This document shows positions 1 to 8,879 of a DNA stretch of 64,000 nucleotides, one piece after another. The notes below the pieces were generated by a model, which worked only from the letters and a program-made list of their open reading frames with translations, made no database searches and was not told where the DNA came from. Positions within the stretch are counted from its first letter, which is position 1. Each line of letters opens with the position of its first letter. The translations under genes and the position numbers were made by a program. Origin of the DNA: a virus; the IMG/VR virus record IMGVR_UViG_3300028025_002044, positions 1 to 64,000 of that record; one strand, given 5' to 3'.

Positions 1-49
1 CAAAATATCCCGTACGGTGTCTGTACGGACTATCCAGGAGCTTAGTTAA

Positions 50-151
50 TTATTTTGCCTTATCATGCTTCTCCTCGCAAATTCTAGCTAGAGAAGTAAC
101 AACGTAAGCTGATTTGCAAACAGCACACACATTGGAGTTGTTTTTAGGCAT
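50..151 (-). CDS. 33-residue putative zinc-binding protein
   Basis: A small open frame of 33 codons ending in TAA. A Shine-Dalgarno-like AAGGGA stands five bases before its ATG. The protein has a CAVC pair (Cys9, Cys12) followed by Cys25 and His29, a spacing that would suit one small zinc knuckle, and a basic C-terminal end. It lies downstream of the glycosyltransferase gene and its terminator, reading in the same direction. No family is recognised, and DNA or RNA binding is only a guess from the CxxC...CxxxH pattern. The remaining bases at the left edge (1-49) hold only a 6-bp inverted repeat, CCGTAC/GTACGG, at 10-28. Confidence 0.5.
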   Translation of the reverse strand: MPKNNSNVCAVCKSAYVVTSLARICEEKHDKAK

Positions 152-194
152 ATGGTTCCCTTCGGAACGTTTATAAGTTACCTTAAAATTATCT

Positions 195-227
195 CACAAA
201 AAGAAAACCCCTACTCTGTAGGGGTTT
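195..227 (-). terminator. Rho-independent terminator
   Basis: Read on the minus strand, a 9-bp perfect stem (AAACCCCTA/TAGGGGTTT) with a 5-base loop is followed directly by a T-rich run (TCTTTTTG). The stem overlaps the last codons and stop of the glycosyltransferase gene, so coding and terminator sequence are shared. Confidence 0.8.
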
Positions 228-996
228 CTTTTTCTTCTTCTTGCTGTTTTCGAATCTCTGCCTCGACCTCAGATCGAAGGACCATGCTCTTAGCAAAGCT
301 AGCCTGGAAATCATAGTCACCTGCGTGACTAATGCGTACCCACGGGGCCGCATAAACTTTACCGCCAAGCTCTTGCCACTTCTTACAGAAGTAATAGTCT
401 TCTGACAGAAGTACTCCGTCTTCGTCAATTTCTGTAGCAAAAAATTCTATTACCTGATTTTCAGGCTCCATAGTTCCAGTACTTCCACTAAATGCATATG
501 TTTTGCAATTAGGAGTCATAGCGTCAAACACTTTTTTAGTGATAAACATCATTCCAGTAGCAACGTTTACTACCTCAGTAGGTTCATTTAAATTAATAGT
601 GTTTAGGCCAATTGGCAAATTGGCAGAGAAAAATCCAGAGTAGTCAGCTAAATTTTCCTTATTTAAAAGAGCGGCATGTCTTACGTCTTCCCAGTTAATA
701 TTCTTCATAGGGTAGACCGCACCAATCAAATCTTTTCCAGACTCAATCATTCTTAGAATGTCGTCAGCATTGAATCCGTGGTCAGCATCAATAAACAACA
801 TTGCATCAGACTTAGTCAGATAAAATTCTCTTACTAAAGCATTTCTAGCCCTCGTAATTAAGCTTTCGTTGTAAATTTTTGTGTACACAACTTGATGCCC
901 AGCTTTAGATAGGACTAAAAGCAAATTGATGAGGCTCTCTGTGTACACACCTTTACAGTTACCGCCGTACATAGGGGTAGCGATACAAATCTTCAT
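211..996 (-). CDS. Glycosyltransferase, GT2/GT-A type
   Basis: A 261-residue protein with the features of a GT-A glycosyltransferase. The N-terminus (MKICIATPMYGG) is a typical nucleotide-binding beta strand. It is followed by SLITRARNALVREF, common in phage GT2-like proteins, and by an FIDADHGF segment whose D70-A-D72 is the metal- and nucleotide-sugar-binding DxD. It would transfer a sugar from an activated donor; the acceptor cannot be told. The C-terminus is charged (KQQEEEKE). The start is supported by AGGAGA just upstream. It is transcribed after the primase-helicase, with a strong hairpin between the two genes and a terminator at its own end. It is one of four glycosyltransferase-like genes in the window. 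Confidence 0.8.
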   Translation of the reverse strand: MKICIATPMYGGNCKGVYTESLINLLLVLSKAGHQVVYTKIYNESLITRARNALVREFYLTKSDAMLFIDADHGFNADDILRMIESGKDLIGAVYPMKNINWEDVRHAALLNKENLADYSGFFSANLPIGLNTINLNEPTEVVNVATGMMFITKKVFDAMTPNCKTYAFSGSTGTMEPENQVIEFFATEIDEDGVLLSEDYYFCKKWQELGGKVYAAPWVRISHAGDYDFQASFAKSMVLRSEVEAEIRKQQEEEKETPTE

Positions 997-1015
997 GTCT
1001 CTCCTAAATTATGTT

Positions 1016-1043
1016 GGAGGGGCTAGCGGACGCTAACCCCTCC
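1016..1043 (-). repeat. Strong intergenic hairpin after the primase gene
   Basis: A 13-position inverted repeat with one mismatch and a tiny loop (GGAGGGG... on one arm, ...CCCCTCC on the other) lies between the primase-helicase stop and the glycosyltransferase start. No T-run follows on the minus strand, so it looks less like a classical terminator than an mRNA-stabilising, processing or attenuating structure. Confidence 0.6.
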
Positions 1044-1076
1044 TCATGTGGACTCTCTCCCAAGAGCACATCTTTG

Positions 1077-3719
1077 TTACCGTGCTATTCTAACAGCATG
1101 TTCCCAATTAATTTGCCCATCTTCGTTGTTTGCCACAACTCTAGGCATTAGCACTCGTTCCTTAATTTCAGCTCTAGCGCCCTGGCCTTCGATTTGAATA
1201 CCACGGTCTTGAAGCTTCCTCTGGAATGCAGTCTGCGTCATTGGACGCTCACCGCGTTCTTCACTCCACACACGATAGACGCTGTAGATAGCCTTGACCA
1301 GTGAAGACGCCCCTGGAACTTCCTTTGTCTCTTCGTTAAGGAAAATGCCAATACGGTCTTCGTTCTTGCGATACATGTCAGCAGCCTCTGCTACAGCAGT
1401 GCACCAACCTAGCGGGTCACGGGCAGACGAGCCTAGGTACTTAATTGCACCCTCGACAGCCCATGCAAGCACAGCTGGGAGAGCACCCTCGGGGTCAAAC
1501 AAATAAGCCTTTAGGTCCGGGTCTGGATTTTCCGGGACGTTGCTCCAAGGAATCGGTCGAATACGACGCCACATAGCATCGTCAGTAATCATAGGTCGGT
1601 GGTTTGTTGTGACCCACAGCTTAGCCTGTGCCTGGAATGTGAACGGCTTTTCACCAGGAGAACGAGCAGAAATTTCAGACGAACCTGTCAGCTTCTTGAC
1701 TGCGTTTTCTTTTAGACGCTCAGACTCAGGCAACTCGTCAACCCAAACCATACGCTTACCACGAAGCTCTGCCCAGTGGTACAAGTCAGTGCTACTCGAC
1801 TGCCCGTTCCCATCACCAAGGATGTTGGAGTCCAAAGGCCATGCGTACTGCTTAGTGTCTAGTGCTTTAACGATTGTCTCAACAAATGTGTTTTTACCAG
1901 AACCGGCTGGACCATACACAAGGAACATCACGTCTTGGTTGCTTAAGCCAGTTAGAGTGTACCCAACCGCACGCTGAATCCAGTCTTGCAATTCTTTGTC
2001 ACCGCCGGTAGCAAAATCAATAAACTGTTGCCAACGAACGTTAGTCATTCCCTCGGTGTAGTTAATCGGAGAACGCTTAGTAATGTGCAAGTCTGGACGG
2101 CCACGTAGTAGCTCTCCAGTGCGCAAGTCAATAACACCGTTAGCCACACCAAGCAAGTAAGCGTCGTTATCCCAAGACTCTACCGCAACTACAACTCTGG
2201 TGTCTGAGTTTGCGCTTTCAACTGCCGCGTTTAGTCGAGAGTTTGACTTAGCCTGGTTAGCCCACTTAAGAACTTCATTCTTCTTGTCGTTGTCCGAGTC
2301 ACCGTAGTTTGCAACTTCAGCCGCAATAATTGGAGGAATACGTTTAGATAATTCTTTCATTCCTAAATCTTCAGCGTCCGGCTTCCAATAATTACCGTCC
2401 CAGATGAACCAGCCAATGCCGGGTGTATAGCGAATAGAAGAACCGAACGAGTCAACAATTCGACGACCATTACCAATGTCAGATAGCGAACGTCGGCCAG
2501 GGCGACCACCTTCAGCTTCAGACAAAGCATCCGGGTCTTTTGGAATGTCAATGTTTCCAGAGCCAAACGCTTGATCGATAGATACACCGTTGTGAGCAGC
2601 GTCTGCAACTACTCCACCAATGGTTCCCGGCAGATTGAAGTCAGAAGGTTCGGGGTCAGAGTCTTGCGAATTATTGTCTGCACTAACTTTAGGAGCAGCG
2701 GCAACTGTAGACCTAGCCTCATCCTGCGAACGCTGAGCCCATTCCTGAGCTCCATCCCATAAGCGATTACTTACAGGATTGCCAGACACAAAATCAATTG
2801 CACGGCGGACGTGCATGAGTAGTCCTCCAGGACCCTCAAGTTCTAAAGATGGGCGAACTTTTTCGGCATTGAAACGAATCATCATCGTCTCTACTGCCAT
2901 CTTCCCTGCCTCGCTCTGCACACCAAACTTATTGGCAAGCGAGCAGGTCAACTTGTAAATGTCCACAGCACGCGAACCTTCATCAATACCCTCGAGCAAC
3001 ATCTTCTCGACATCTATACGCTCGCCATTCCACTCTAAGTCGCTGGCCCATCCCCACTCGCCATTGCCAAGTGAAGTACCAGACTTGCGAGTCTTTTTGC
3101 GAATAATGTTTAGTAGGAATTCAGGAGCCTCAGCCATTTCTATTTGCCAAGGTGCTTTGCCATCAGCCCACTCGTAATTAACACCAGAGCCGTGACGGCT
3201 AGGAGGGAGCATTACGTATCCATTGTGCTTGATGTCAATACCACTAAGACCGTTAGCCTTTAGGTTTCCAATCAATTGCTCGCTAGGGTCACACTTAAAG
3301 TAAAGGTGTCGGCCTCGAACGGTTCTACCTTTGTATGTGTAGGCACCAGTCAGTGCTTCAACACTTGGCGGAAGTACTCCATCAAGAAGTTCTTCAAACT
3401 TTTCAAACGAATCGATACCGCCAGAACGCGGATCTATGTCAACTACTAAAAATCCAGATGGCTGACAAAAAACACCAATGTTCCCCTCGGGAGAGTTTTC
3501 CCACCAAGTTTTGACAATGAATTCATCGTCAGTGGCTTTAATATTCCACTCGTTAATTGCAGGGTGCTTACCAATGTCTTTAGGCTCACCGTGAGCCCCG
3601 TTACAGGTGCATCGCCCTTGGTCAGTAATACCGTGGCACGGAAGAATTTTCCAGCCCTGCTTGGCATACCAAGTAGAGCCATTAGCTATTTTTTGTACGT
3701 GGGACAGCTCAGATGTCAT
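1077..3719 (-). CDS. Primase-polymerase / SF3 helicase fusion
   Basis: An 880-residue replication protein. Residues about 15-210 look like a bifunctional primase-polymerase (AEP/prim-pol) domain. They include FLVVDIDP (D94, D96 as metal ligands), RGRHLYF, and an early Cys/His cluster (C28, C37, C39, H43) that may bind zinc. After a linker of about 150 residues rich in Asp, Ser and Pro comes a D5/P4-type superfamily 3 helicase. Its Walker A is GPAGSGKNT at 603-611, followed by VWVDELPE (Walker B) and WVTTNHRP (sensor/motif C). Such proteins prime and unwind DNA at phage or plasmid origins. It is the first gene of the leftmost minus-strand unit, diverging from the plus-strand island across a 176-bp gap. 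Confidence 0.9.
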   Translation of the reverse strand: MTSELSHVQKIANGSTWYAKQGWKILPCHGITDQGRCTCNGAHGEPKDIGKHPAINEWNIKATDDEFIVKTWWENSPEGNIGVFCQPSGFLVVDIDPRSGGIDSFEKFEELLDGVLPPSVEALTGAYTYKGRTVRGRHLYFKCDPSEQLIGNLKANGLSGIDIKHNGYVMLPPSRHGSGVNYEWADGKAPWQIEMAEAPEFLLNIIRKKTRKSGTSLGNGEWGWASDLEWNGERIDVEKMLLEGIDEGSRAVDIYKLTCSLANKFGVQSEAGKMAVETMMIRFNAEKVRPSLELEGPGGLLMHVRRAIDFVSGNPVSNRLWDGAQEWAQRSQDEARSTVAAAPKVSADNNSQDSDPEPSDFNLPGTIGGVVADAAHNGVSIDQAFGSGNIDIPKDPDALSEAEGGRPGRRSLSDIGNGRRIVDSFGSSIRYTPGIGWFIWDGNYWKPDAEDLGMKELSKRIPPIIAAEVANYGDSDNDKKNEVLKWANQAKSNSRLNAAVESANSDTRVVVAVESWDNDAYLLGVANGVIDLRTGELLRGRPDLHITKRSPINYTEGMTNVRWQQFIDFATGGDKELQDWIQRAVGYTLTGLSNQDVMFLVYGPAGSGKNTFVETIVKALDTKQYAWPLDSNILGDGNGQSSSTDLYHWAELRGKRMVWVDELPESERLKENAVKKLTGSSEISARSPGEKPFTFQAQAKLWVTTNHRPMITDDAMWRRIRPIPWSNVPENPDPDLKAYLFDPEGALPAVLAWAVEGAIKYLGSSARDPLGWCTAVAEAADMYRKNEDRIGIFLNEETKEVPGASSLVKAIYSVYRVWSEERGERPMTQTAFQRKLQDRGIQIEGQGARAEIKERVLMPRVVANNEDGQINWEHAVRIAR

Positions 3720-3895
3720 GCTATCTTGCGTCCATCAGGGGAGAGAGTTGTCGTTTCATATGTGCCTTTCTGACACCGCAATACTAACCAATTACCAAGA
3801 CTTGCGCAATAGCAAAGCCGAAATTGGTTTATAATTTTTAAAGACCTGTATTTAGTAGACATCTACGATACCACAACTTTAGGAATTCAATCAAA
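3720..3895. promoter_or_regulatory. Divergent intergenic region with candidate promoters
   Basis: This 176-bp gap separates the primase-helicase (minus) from the plus-strand island, so it must serve at least two start signals. On the minus strand TTGCGC (3804-3809) and TAGTAT (3781-3786) are separated by 17 bp. On the plus strand there is a perfect TATAAT at 3830-3835 without a clear -35 box. An 8-bp palindrome TTGCGCAA (3802-3809) covers the minus -35 candidate and could be an operator. Matches to consensus are partial, so the individual boxes are tentative. Confidence 0.4.
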
Positions 3896-4231
3896 ATGCC
3901 TCAAGAAATACTCCTATCTACCGCAGCTGTAATTACTGCTACCGGTATTATAATAGGAGCCCTTATTGCTATTTACAGATTAGCACACCGTATTGGAGAA
4001 TCAATAGGTGTCGACAAAAATGGCAGAACTATTGCCGAACGTTTAGACCGAGTTGAGCACCAGCTTTGGGAGAACGGGGGCTCTTCATTGGCAGACAGGG
4101 TAAACACTATTGAAGCCCATGCTATAAAAACTTCAGCAGAGATTGACTTAATTAAAAAGTTTGTAGTAGGCTCTACAACAGAAAATCCAGTAGTATCAAT
4201 AAAGAAACCAAGGGCTAAAAAAGCTAGCTAA
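3896..4231 (+). CDS. Small membrane protein, holin-like
   Basis: A 111-residue protein with one clear N-terminal transmembrane helix (about residues 8-28, AAVITATGIIIGALIAIY). A charged, helical region follows (LDRVEHQLWENGGSSLADRV), and the tail is basic and Lys-rich. The phrase with NGGSSLADRV next to a single membrane helix is familiar from small membrane proteins beside lysis genes in actinobacteriophages, many of which are annotated as holins. No endolysin is seen beside it, so the holin call rests on topology and that resemblance. It is the first gene of the plus-strand island. AGGA lies about 11 bases before its ATG. Confidence 0.5.
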   Translation: MPQEILLSTAAVITATGIIIGALIAIYRLAHRIGESIGVDKNGRTIAERLDRVEHQLWENGGSSLADRVNTIEAHAIKTSAEIDLIKKFVVGSTTENPVVSIKKPRAKKAS

Positions 4232-4289
4232 ATATAATTTCATGCACTACAATATGTAACGACACTAATGACACACTAAGGACTACGTT

Positions 4290-4559
4290 ATGTCTCTATC
4301 AGACAAGCTCAACCAAGCCGTGGATGAAGCGTCTCAGCTTCTGTGTAAGGTCGGGGTTTTACTAGTAAACCCTAAACTGACAGCCAAAGAGCGCGAGCAG
4401 CTGTCCACAATACTAAGCATGCCGGACGACTATCCAGGCAGAGTATCTAACTCAGCACTTTCACAAATTTTACGTGAAGAGGGGTATGATATCTCTAAGA
4501 GTTCAATCGACCGCCACCGAGGCGCGAGATGTACATGCCACAGAAAGGCCTCAAAGTGA
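4290..4559 (+). CDS. Helix-turn-helix-like small protein
   Basis: An 89-residue protein. Its C-terminal half (residues about 50-85: SNSALSQILREEGYDIS, then SSIDRHRG) reads like a helix-turn-helix in which the second helix would contact DNA, ending in a short basic tail with CTC. The N-terminal half is helical. Similar small proteins in actinobacteriophages are called DNA-binding proteins; a terminase small subunit is another possibility, but no large terminase is nearby. AAGGA stands seven bases before the ATG. Its stop overlaps the GTG of the next gene (GTGA), implying coupled translation. Confidence 0.5.
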   Translation: MSLSDKLNQAVDEASQLLCKVGVLLVNPKLTAKEREQLSTILSMPDDYPGRVSNSALSQILREEGYDISKSSIDRHRGARCTCHRKASK

Positions 4560-5752
4560 GCCTAGAAGATAAGTTAGAAAAACTTGCAAGCCCAGGTAAA
4601 TCTGGCTCCGATGTTAAAGCCCTAAACACTCCAGAAAATTGGCGTTCAAAAATGGACGTCGATGACAAGACTGGAGGTTTTGTCATTTCTCAGCCAAAAC
4701 CTGCCGGCACTCCGCAAGATGCCCGACAGATTCTTGAAGACTTTGACATGGACCCGGATGCGTGGTCAGTCACCTCGGTCCGCCGAGGCAAGTGGCAAAA
4801 ATATGACGGAGAATATTTAGAATCACTCCGCATCAACATTGTCCCTGCTGGAATTGCGGCGGAAGACCATCTAGACGCTGAAAAACTTATTGACGAAATT
4901 AAAAAGTGGCGTCCCGGAACTGGAATTAAAACTGCTAAGGGTGATGGCTCATTTGCACTATTTCCTAGCGACCAGCAAATTGGTAAGAAGGCAAACGGTC
5001 AGGGAACTCAGCAAGCAATCGACAGAATTCTGCACCTAACCGACGCTGCAGTAGACAGGTTCCAAGGTCTACAGAGAATGGGACTGAGCATGGGTGGTAT
5101 CGTGCTAGGTCTTCCTGGTGACCACGTTGAAGGTAACGTTTCTCAGGGTGGACGTCTTCAAGGTTTAGCATCTTCAGACCTCGGGCTCACCGAGCAGGTA
5201 CGTGTTGCACGTCGCCTACTGATGTCACAAATCAAAGCTTTAGCTCCTCTAGCGGAGCGTATGGTTGTTCCAGTCATCAACGGAAACCATGACGAGGTTA
5301 CTCGTCAGGTCGCTGCCGATCCCGCTGATGGCTGGAACGTTGAGATTGCTTCTGCAGTGCAAGATGCCTGCGCGGAGAATCCAGCGTTACAGCACATCGA
5401 GTTCCGGTACCCAGCCCCTGGGCACCAGACACTAGCCGTAAATATTGATGGCACGATGCTAGGCATGTTCCACGGCCACCAAGGACGAGACCCGTTAAAG
5501 TATTTGTCAGGTCAAGCCGCAGGACAAACTGCCCTCGGAAACTGCGACGTGTGGGTGTCAGGGCACTACCACAACTTTAAGTGCATGGACATTAGCCACC
5601 GCTTCTGGGCCCAGTGCCCAACCACCGACCCAGGCTCAGAATGGTTCCGCGACCGTTCAGGTATGGAATCAAAGCCAGGACTTCTGACTATGGTGATTGG
5701 TGGAAGTTTTGATCCCCGAGAGTTTATCAACGTACTGCCAGTGAGACTTTAG
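4556..5752 (+). CDS. Calcineurin-like metallophosphoesterase
   Basis: The GTG at 4556 overlaps the previous stop as GTGA and is preferred over an ATG 27 bases upstream, giving 398 residues. The metallophosphoesterase motifs appear in order: PSDQQIGK (first metal Asp), GDHVEGN (Asp189), GNHDE (243-246), FHGHQG and GHYHNF (336-339). These bind two metal ions and hydrolyse phosphoester or phosphodiester bonds. Its substrate is unknown; phage members may act on nucleic-acid ends, cyclic nucleotides or phosphorylated sugars. The first ~100 residues carry no motif. It precedes the glycosyltransferase/cytidylyltransferase genes directly, with no gap. Confidence 0.85.
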   Translation: MSLEDKLEKLASPGKSGSDVKALNTPENWRSKMDVDDKTGGFVISQPKPAGTPQDARQILEDFDMDPDAWSVTSVRRGKWQKYDGEYLESLRINIVPAGIAAEDHLDAEKLIDEIKKWRPGTGIKTAKGDGSFALFPSDQQIGKKANGQGTQQAIDRILHLTDAAVDRFQGLQRMGLSMGGIVLGLPGDHVEGNVSQGGRLQGLASSDLGLTEQVRVARRLLMSQIKALAPLAERMVVPVINGNHDEVTRQVAADPADGWNVEIASAVQDACAENPALQHIEFRYPAPGHQTLAVNIDGTMLGMFHGHQGRDPLKYLSGQAAGQTALGNCDVWVSGHYHNFKCMDISHRFWAQCPTTDPGSEWFRDRSGMESKPGLLTMVIGGSFDPREFINVLPVRL

Positions 5753-6562
5753 GTGCGCAGTAAGACATACATCATTGCCTGGGATAGAGCAATAGATAAT
5801 TGCATAGACGTGAGTAATCAGCTAAAAGACAGCGATGTGCAACACGTCTTTTACAACGTTTCAAGCGTCGGGGAACAGACTGATAATTGGGTGCGTAGAC
5901 CTGACATTAGATACAACAGCCATTTCTTTTACGCAATTAAAGATTTTATTGCCAGCGACAACGAGATTTTTATTTTTAATACTGGAGATATATCTTATAC
6001 AGACTATGTCGGGTACACAAAATATATAGAAAAGCTTTTTAAAGAAAACCCTAATCTAGGAGCATTTGCTCCCGACAACACTAACGATGCATTCGTTGGA
6101 CCATACTCGATGATAGCTAGGTCTAAAAAATATAGAACTCTGTATTTATCTACCAACACTAATGGAGCATACTTAGCGCTTCATAGAGATATCGTAGAGT
6201 ACATCAACAAGTTTTACGATTGGTGCGTAGAAAACAACGTTTTAGATTTCACAACCATGAGAACGGGCTGGGGATTAGACATGACCTACTGCGCTCTAAT
6301 CATCTACTTAAACAGGGTAATCTACAGAGACTCCGGAGTGATGATGTTTCATCCTAAAGAACAAAGCTATACCCACGAAGCTGGTAATCATGAATACAGA
6401 TCTATTATTTCAGCATTTAAAACTTTTTGCGACCACGTGGGCATAGACAAAAACAGAATCCACTATATTCTAGATGTAACCGTTAGACGAGCTAGAGACT
6501 TGGGTACAGTTCTAAACCCAGAAATTATCTATTCTGACCCGAAAAAGGTAGTGGAAGCATGA
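5753..6562 (+). CDS. Glycosyltransferase-like protein
   Basis: A 269-residue protein starting at a GTG immediately after the metallophosphoesterase stop. The fold looks like a nucleotide-diphospho-sugar transferase: IIAWDRAID at the start, then EIFIFNTGDISYTDY in the usual DxD region, LALHRDIVEYI, and TGWGLDMTYCALI, which resembles the late GWG-D segment of GT-A enzymes. No strict DxD is seen, so catalytic status is uncertain. It sits in a four-gene run with a cytidylyltransferase and a clear GT2 enzyme, which supports a sugar-transfer role. Its stop overlaps the next start as ATGA. Confidence 0.6.
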   Translation: MRSKTYIIAWDRAIDNCIDVSNQLKDSDVQHVFYNVSSVGEQTDNWVRRPDIRYNSHFFYAIKDFIASDNEIFIFNTGDISYTDYVGYTKYIEKLFKENPNLGAFAPDNTNDAFVGPYSMIARSKKYRTLYLSTNTNGAYLALHRDIVEYINKFYDWCVENNVLDFTTMRTGWGLDMTYCALIIYLNRVIYRDSGVMMFHPKEQSYTHEAGNHEYRSIISAFKTFCDHVGIDKNRIHYILDVTVRRARDLGTVLNPEIIYSDPKKVVEA

Positions 6563-6987
6563 GAATTTACAGCGGAGGAACCTACGATTTATTTCACTAC
6601 GGCCACGTCAGGCTTCTTAAGCGTCTCAAGCAGATGGCTGGAGAAAATGGCACCCTAATCGTTGCCGTAAACACCGACGAGTTTATCGAACAGTTTAAAG
6701 GCTCAAAACCAGTAATGAGTTTAGAAGAACGAATTGAAGTTTTAGAAGCTTGCAAGTATGTAGACGAAGTAGTCGTTAATCACTCTGGAGCAGACTCTAA
6801 GCCAACCATACTAAAAGCTAGAGCAGATTTCGTCGTGGTAGGCACCGACTGGTCAGACCGCGACTACATGAGTCAAATGGGATTTACTCGCGAGTGGTTA
6901 GAAGATAATAATATTGGGTATGGGTTTTTGCCGTACACAACGACCGTAAGCACAACTGACATTAAGAAAAGGCTAAACAAGCAGTGA
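6559..6987 (+). CDS. Cytidylyltransferase, TagD/glycerol-3-phosphate type
   Basis: A 142-residue nucleotidyltransferase of the length and shape of glycerol-3-phosphate cytidylyltransferase (TagD). GGTYDLFHYGHV at residues 6-17 contains the HxGH nucleotide-binding signature (H13, H16). A VVVGTDWSD loop follows, and near the end VSTTDI stands at the position of the second signature (ISTT/S) that binds the CTP phosphates. Such enzymes make CDP-glycerol or related CDP-polyols, precursors of teichoic-acid-like polymers. A different phosphorylated substrate is possible. It overlaps both neighbours by four bases (ATGA, GTGA), so it is translated together with two glycosyltransferases. Confidence 0.85.
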   Translation: MRIYSGGTYDLFHYGHVRLLKRLKQMAGENGTLIVAVNTDEFIEQFKGSKPVMSLEERIEVLEACKYVDEVVVNHSGADSKPTILKARADFVVVGTDWSDRDYMSQMGFTREWLEDNNIGYGFLPYTTTVSTTDIKKRLNKQ

Positions 6988-8048
6988 AAATTGCCGTCTA
7001 CACGATAGCTCTTAACGAGGAAAAGCACGTAGAGCGTTGGTACAACTCTGTAAAAGACGCAGACTACATTCTTATCGCTGATACCGGCTCGACCGATAAA
7101 ACCGTAGAGATTGCCAAGAGTCTTGGAATCAACGTAGTTAGCGTCCTACTAAAACCTTTTAGATTTGACACAAGCAGAAACGCCGCCCTAGCCGCATTAC
7201 CAGCCGATATCGATTACTGCATATCGCTTGATATGGATGAAATGCTGTCTAGTGGCTGGAGAGCTGATATGGACTCTTTAGCCGAGCTACCAGACAACAC
7301 TTCGGCCATTATCAGAGCAACGCTGACCTGGAATGTTAAGGAAGACGGGACCCCGGGGCTTCAATACGGAGCCGACCGAATCCACTCCCGCTGGGGTGTA
7401 ACTTGGCGTCAGCCAGCCCACGAGATTATCAGCACCTACGGTGACTACCACGAAGCCCGAGGCTGGGTAGGCTTTGAGATTATCCATGCGGCTGACCCCA
7501 CAAAGTCTAGGTCGCAATACCTGGGAATGCTAAAAATGGCCGTAGACGAGCAGCCATATAGCGATAGAAACGCTTATTACTACGCTAGAGAGCTTTTTTA
7601 CTACGGTAAGTACGAAGAGGCGACTAAGGAGTTTAAACGCCACCTAGGGCTTCCTACGGCTTCCTGGGCCCCAGAGAGAGCATCTTCTATGCGTCACATA
7701 GGAAAGATGAACCCTGAAGAAGCAGTAGAGTGGTTTATCAAGGCAGCCGAAGAATCTCCTGGTCGCAGGGAGCCTTTCGTGGACCTTGCCAGCCACTATT
7801 ATGCAACCGAGGACTGGGAAAATTGCTACAAATACAGCAAAAAAGCCTTAGAAATAACCGAGAAAAAGCTTGACTATATGTGCGAAGAAGCGTCTTGGGG
7901 CTCTCTCCCATGGGACTACGCGGCGTTGTCAGCTTACTATACGGGCAGACATGACGAAGCTTTAGAGTATGGAACTACTGCTCTAAGTCTGGATCCCCAA
8001 AATCAAAGGCTAATTGAGAATATTCAGTACTATCAGAGACCTTCTTAA
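6984..8048 (+). CDS. GT2 glycosyltransferase with TPR-like C-terminus
   Basis: A 354-residue protein starting at a GTG overlapping the previous stop. The first ~150 residues are a family 2 glycosyltransferase: YTIALNEEKHVERW, IADTGSTDKT, and ISLDMDEML with the DxD at 83-85. The second half has helical tetratricopeptide-like repeats (for example AYYYARELFYYGKYEEA and ALSAYYTGRHDEALEYG). This is a common bacterial and phage architecture in which the TPRs hold the acceptor or a partner. Its last 74 bases overlap the end of the convergent WhiB gene, with no terminator visible between them. Confidence 0.85.
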   Translation: MKIAVYTIALNEEKHVERWYNSVKDADYILIADTGSTDKTVEIAKSLGINVVSVLLKPFRFDTSRNAALAALPADIDYCISLDMDEMLSSGWRADMDSLAELPDNTSAIIRATLTWNVKEDGTPGLQYGADRIHSRWGVTWRQPAHEIISTYGDYHEARGWVGFEIIHAADPTKSRSQYLGMLKMAVDEQPYSDRNAYYYARELFYYGKYEEATKEFKRHLGLPTASWAPERASSMRHIGKMNPEEAVEWFIKAAEESPGRREPFVDLASHYYATEDWENCYKYSKKALEITEKKLDYMCEEASWGSLPWDYAALSAYYTGRHDEALEYGTTALSLDPQNQRLIENIQYYQRPS

Positions 8049-8523
8049 GCTGCTCTTTCTTGTCAGCCTTGAGCGCGTGATACGCATTTACAGCGTTAGC
8101 ACTGGTCCTACTTCTCCACGTAAAGTCACACTCTAGGCACTGAACGATTCTCATTGTCAACCAACGACCGCCGTCCGGATTGTCCACGACCATGGCTTTT
8201 AGACTTGAAGTTCTAGCCTGGCAGTATGGGCACTTAGGAAACCTATCTCTACGAATTTCAGCACCGTCAGCATTGACTGATAAAGCTCTGCGTAATTCGT
8301 GTTCGTCATTGCCACCCCAGATTCCCCATATTTTACCTGTTTCTAGCGCCCACTTGACGCAGTCTTTTCGCACAGGGCACTGGAAACATAGATTTTTAGC
8401 TTGATGCTTGTCGTCTAGTTCATCAGAGAAGAACAAGTCTTTCATGTCTCTATTGGATGGCTTAGCGCACTCGGCGTCTTTCATCCACTCTGTATCTTTA
8501 CTTGGTTCCCAAAATGGAATCAT
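7975..8523 (-). CDS. whiB-like: WhiB-family regulator with C-terminal zinc ribbon
   Basis: A 182-residue protein. Residues 1-75 are a WhiB domain: Cys19, then C46-FQ-C49-PVRKD-C55 as the four [4Fe-4S] ligands, followed by GIWGG (67-71). WhiB proteins bind the primary sigma factor and modulate transcription. They are confined to Actinobacteria and their phages, so this gene is the best host clue in the window. Unlike a minimal WhiB it continues into a second metal site, C98-PY-C101 and C129-LE-C132, which looks like a zinc ribbon, and then a charged helical tail. Its start overlaps the upstream gene's stop (ATGA). Confidence 0.9.
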   Translation of the reverse strand: MIPFWEPSKDTEWMKDAECAKPSNRDMKDLFFSDELDDKHQAKNLCFQCPVRKDCVKWALETGKIWGIWGGNDEHELRRALSVNADGAEIRRDRFPKCPYCQARTSSLKAMVVDNPDGGRWLTMRIVQCLECDFTWRSRTSANAVNAYHALKADKKEQLKKVSDSTEYSQLAFDFGDPDLEQ

Positions 8524-8858
8524 TTAATAACCGCCCAGGTCGCTTCTCGGGGGCTGTCTACAACATCGTCATACTCAGTAATTCCGTGCTCATCACAGGC
8601 TGTTAAGTAGATTTCACCATCAACATGTCCAACGTATCCATGAATAATATCCGCTGTTTCTACAGCCCGGTATCCTTCACCTAAGGAATCAACCACACCG
8701 TCTCTTTGCAATGAAGAAGCCAAGGCTCGCCTAATAACGTCTTCATCCAAATCTATGTGGTCATAAGTAAAAAAGATAAAAGAAAATGGTCCGGTGACAG
8801 AAATGTCGTCACCAGACCATTCAAACCATAGGCATTCGCCGGCTCTTGAATCTTTCAT
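8520..8858 (-). CDS. Hypothetical protein upstream of WhiB
   Basis: A 112-residue acidic protein of unknown function. It has mixed alpha/beta character, an aromatic N-terminal segment (CLWFEWSGDD, FSFIFFTYDH) and no recognised motif or membrane segment. It is co-transcribed with the WhiB-like regulator (ATGA overlap) and follows the AT-rich gap 8859-8926, which contains a perfect TATAAT. GGATG lies just before its ATG. Confidence 0.6.
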   Translation of the reverse strand: MKDSRAGECLWFEWSGDDISVTGPFSFIFFTYDHIDLDEDVIRRALASSLQRDGVVDSLGEGYRAVETADIIHGYVGHVDGEIYLTACDEHGITEYDDVVDSPREATWAVIK

Positions 8859-8879
8859 AATTACATCCTTACTAAGTTA

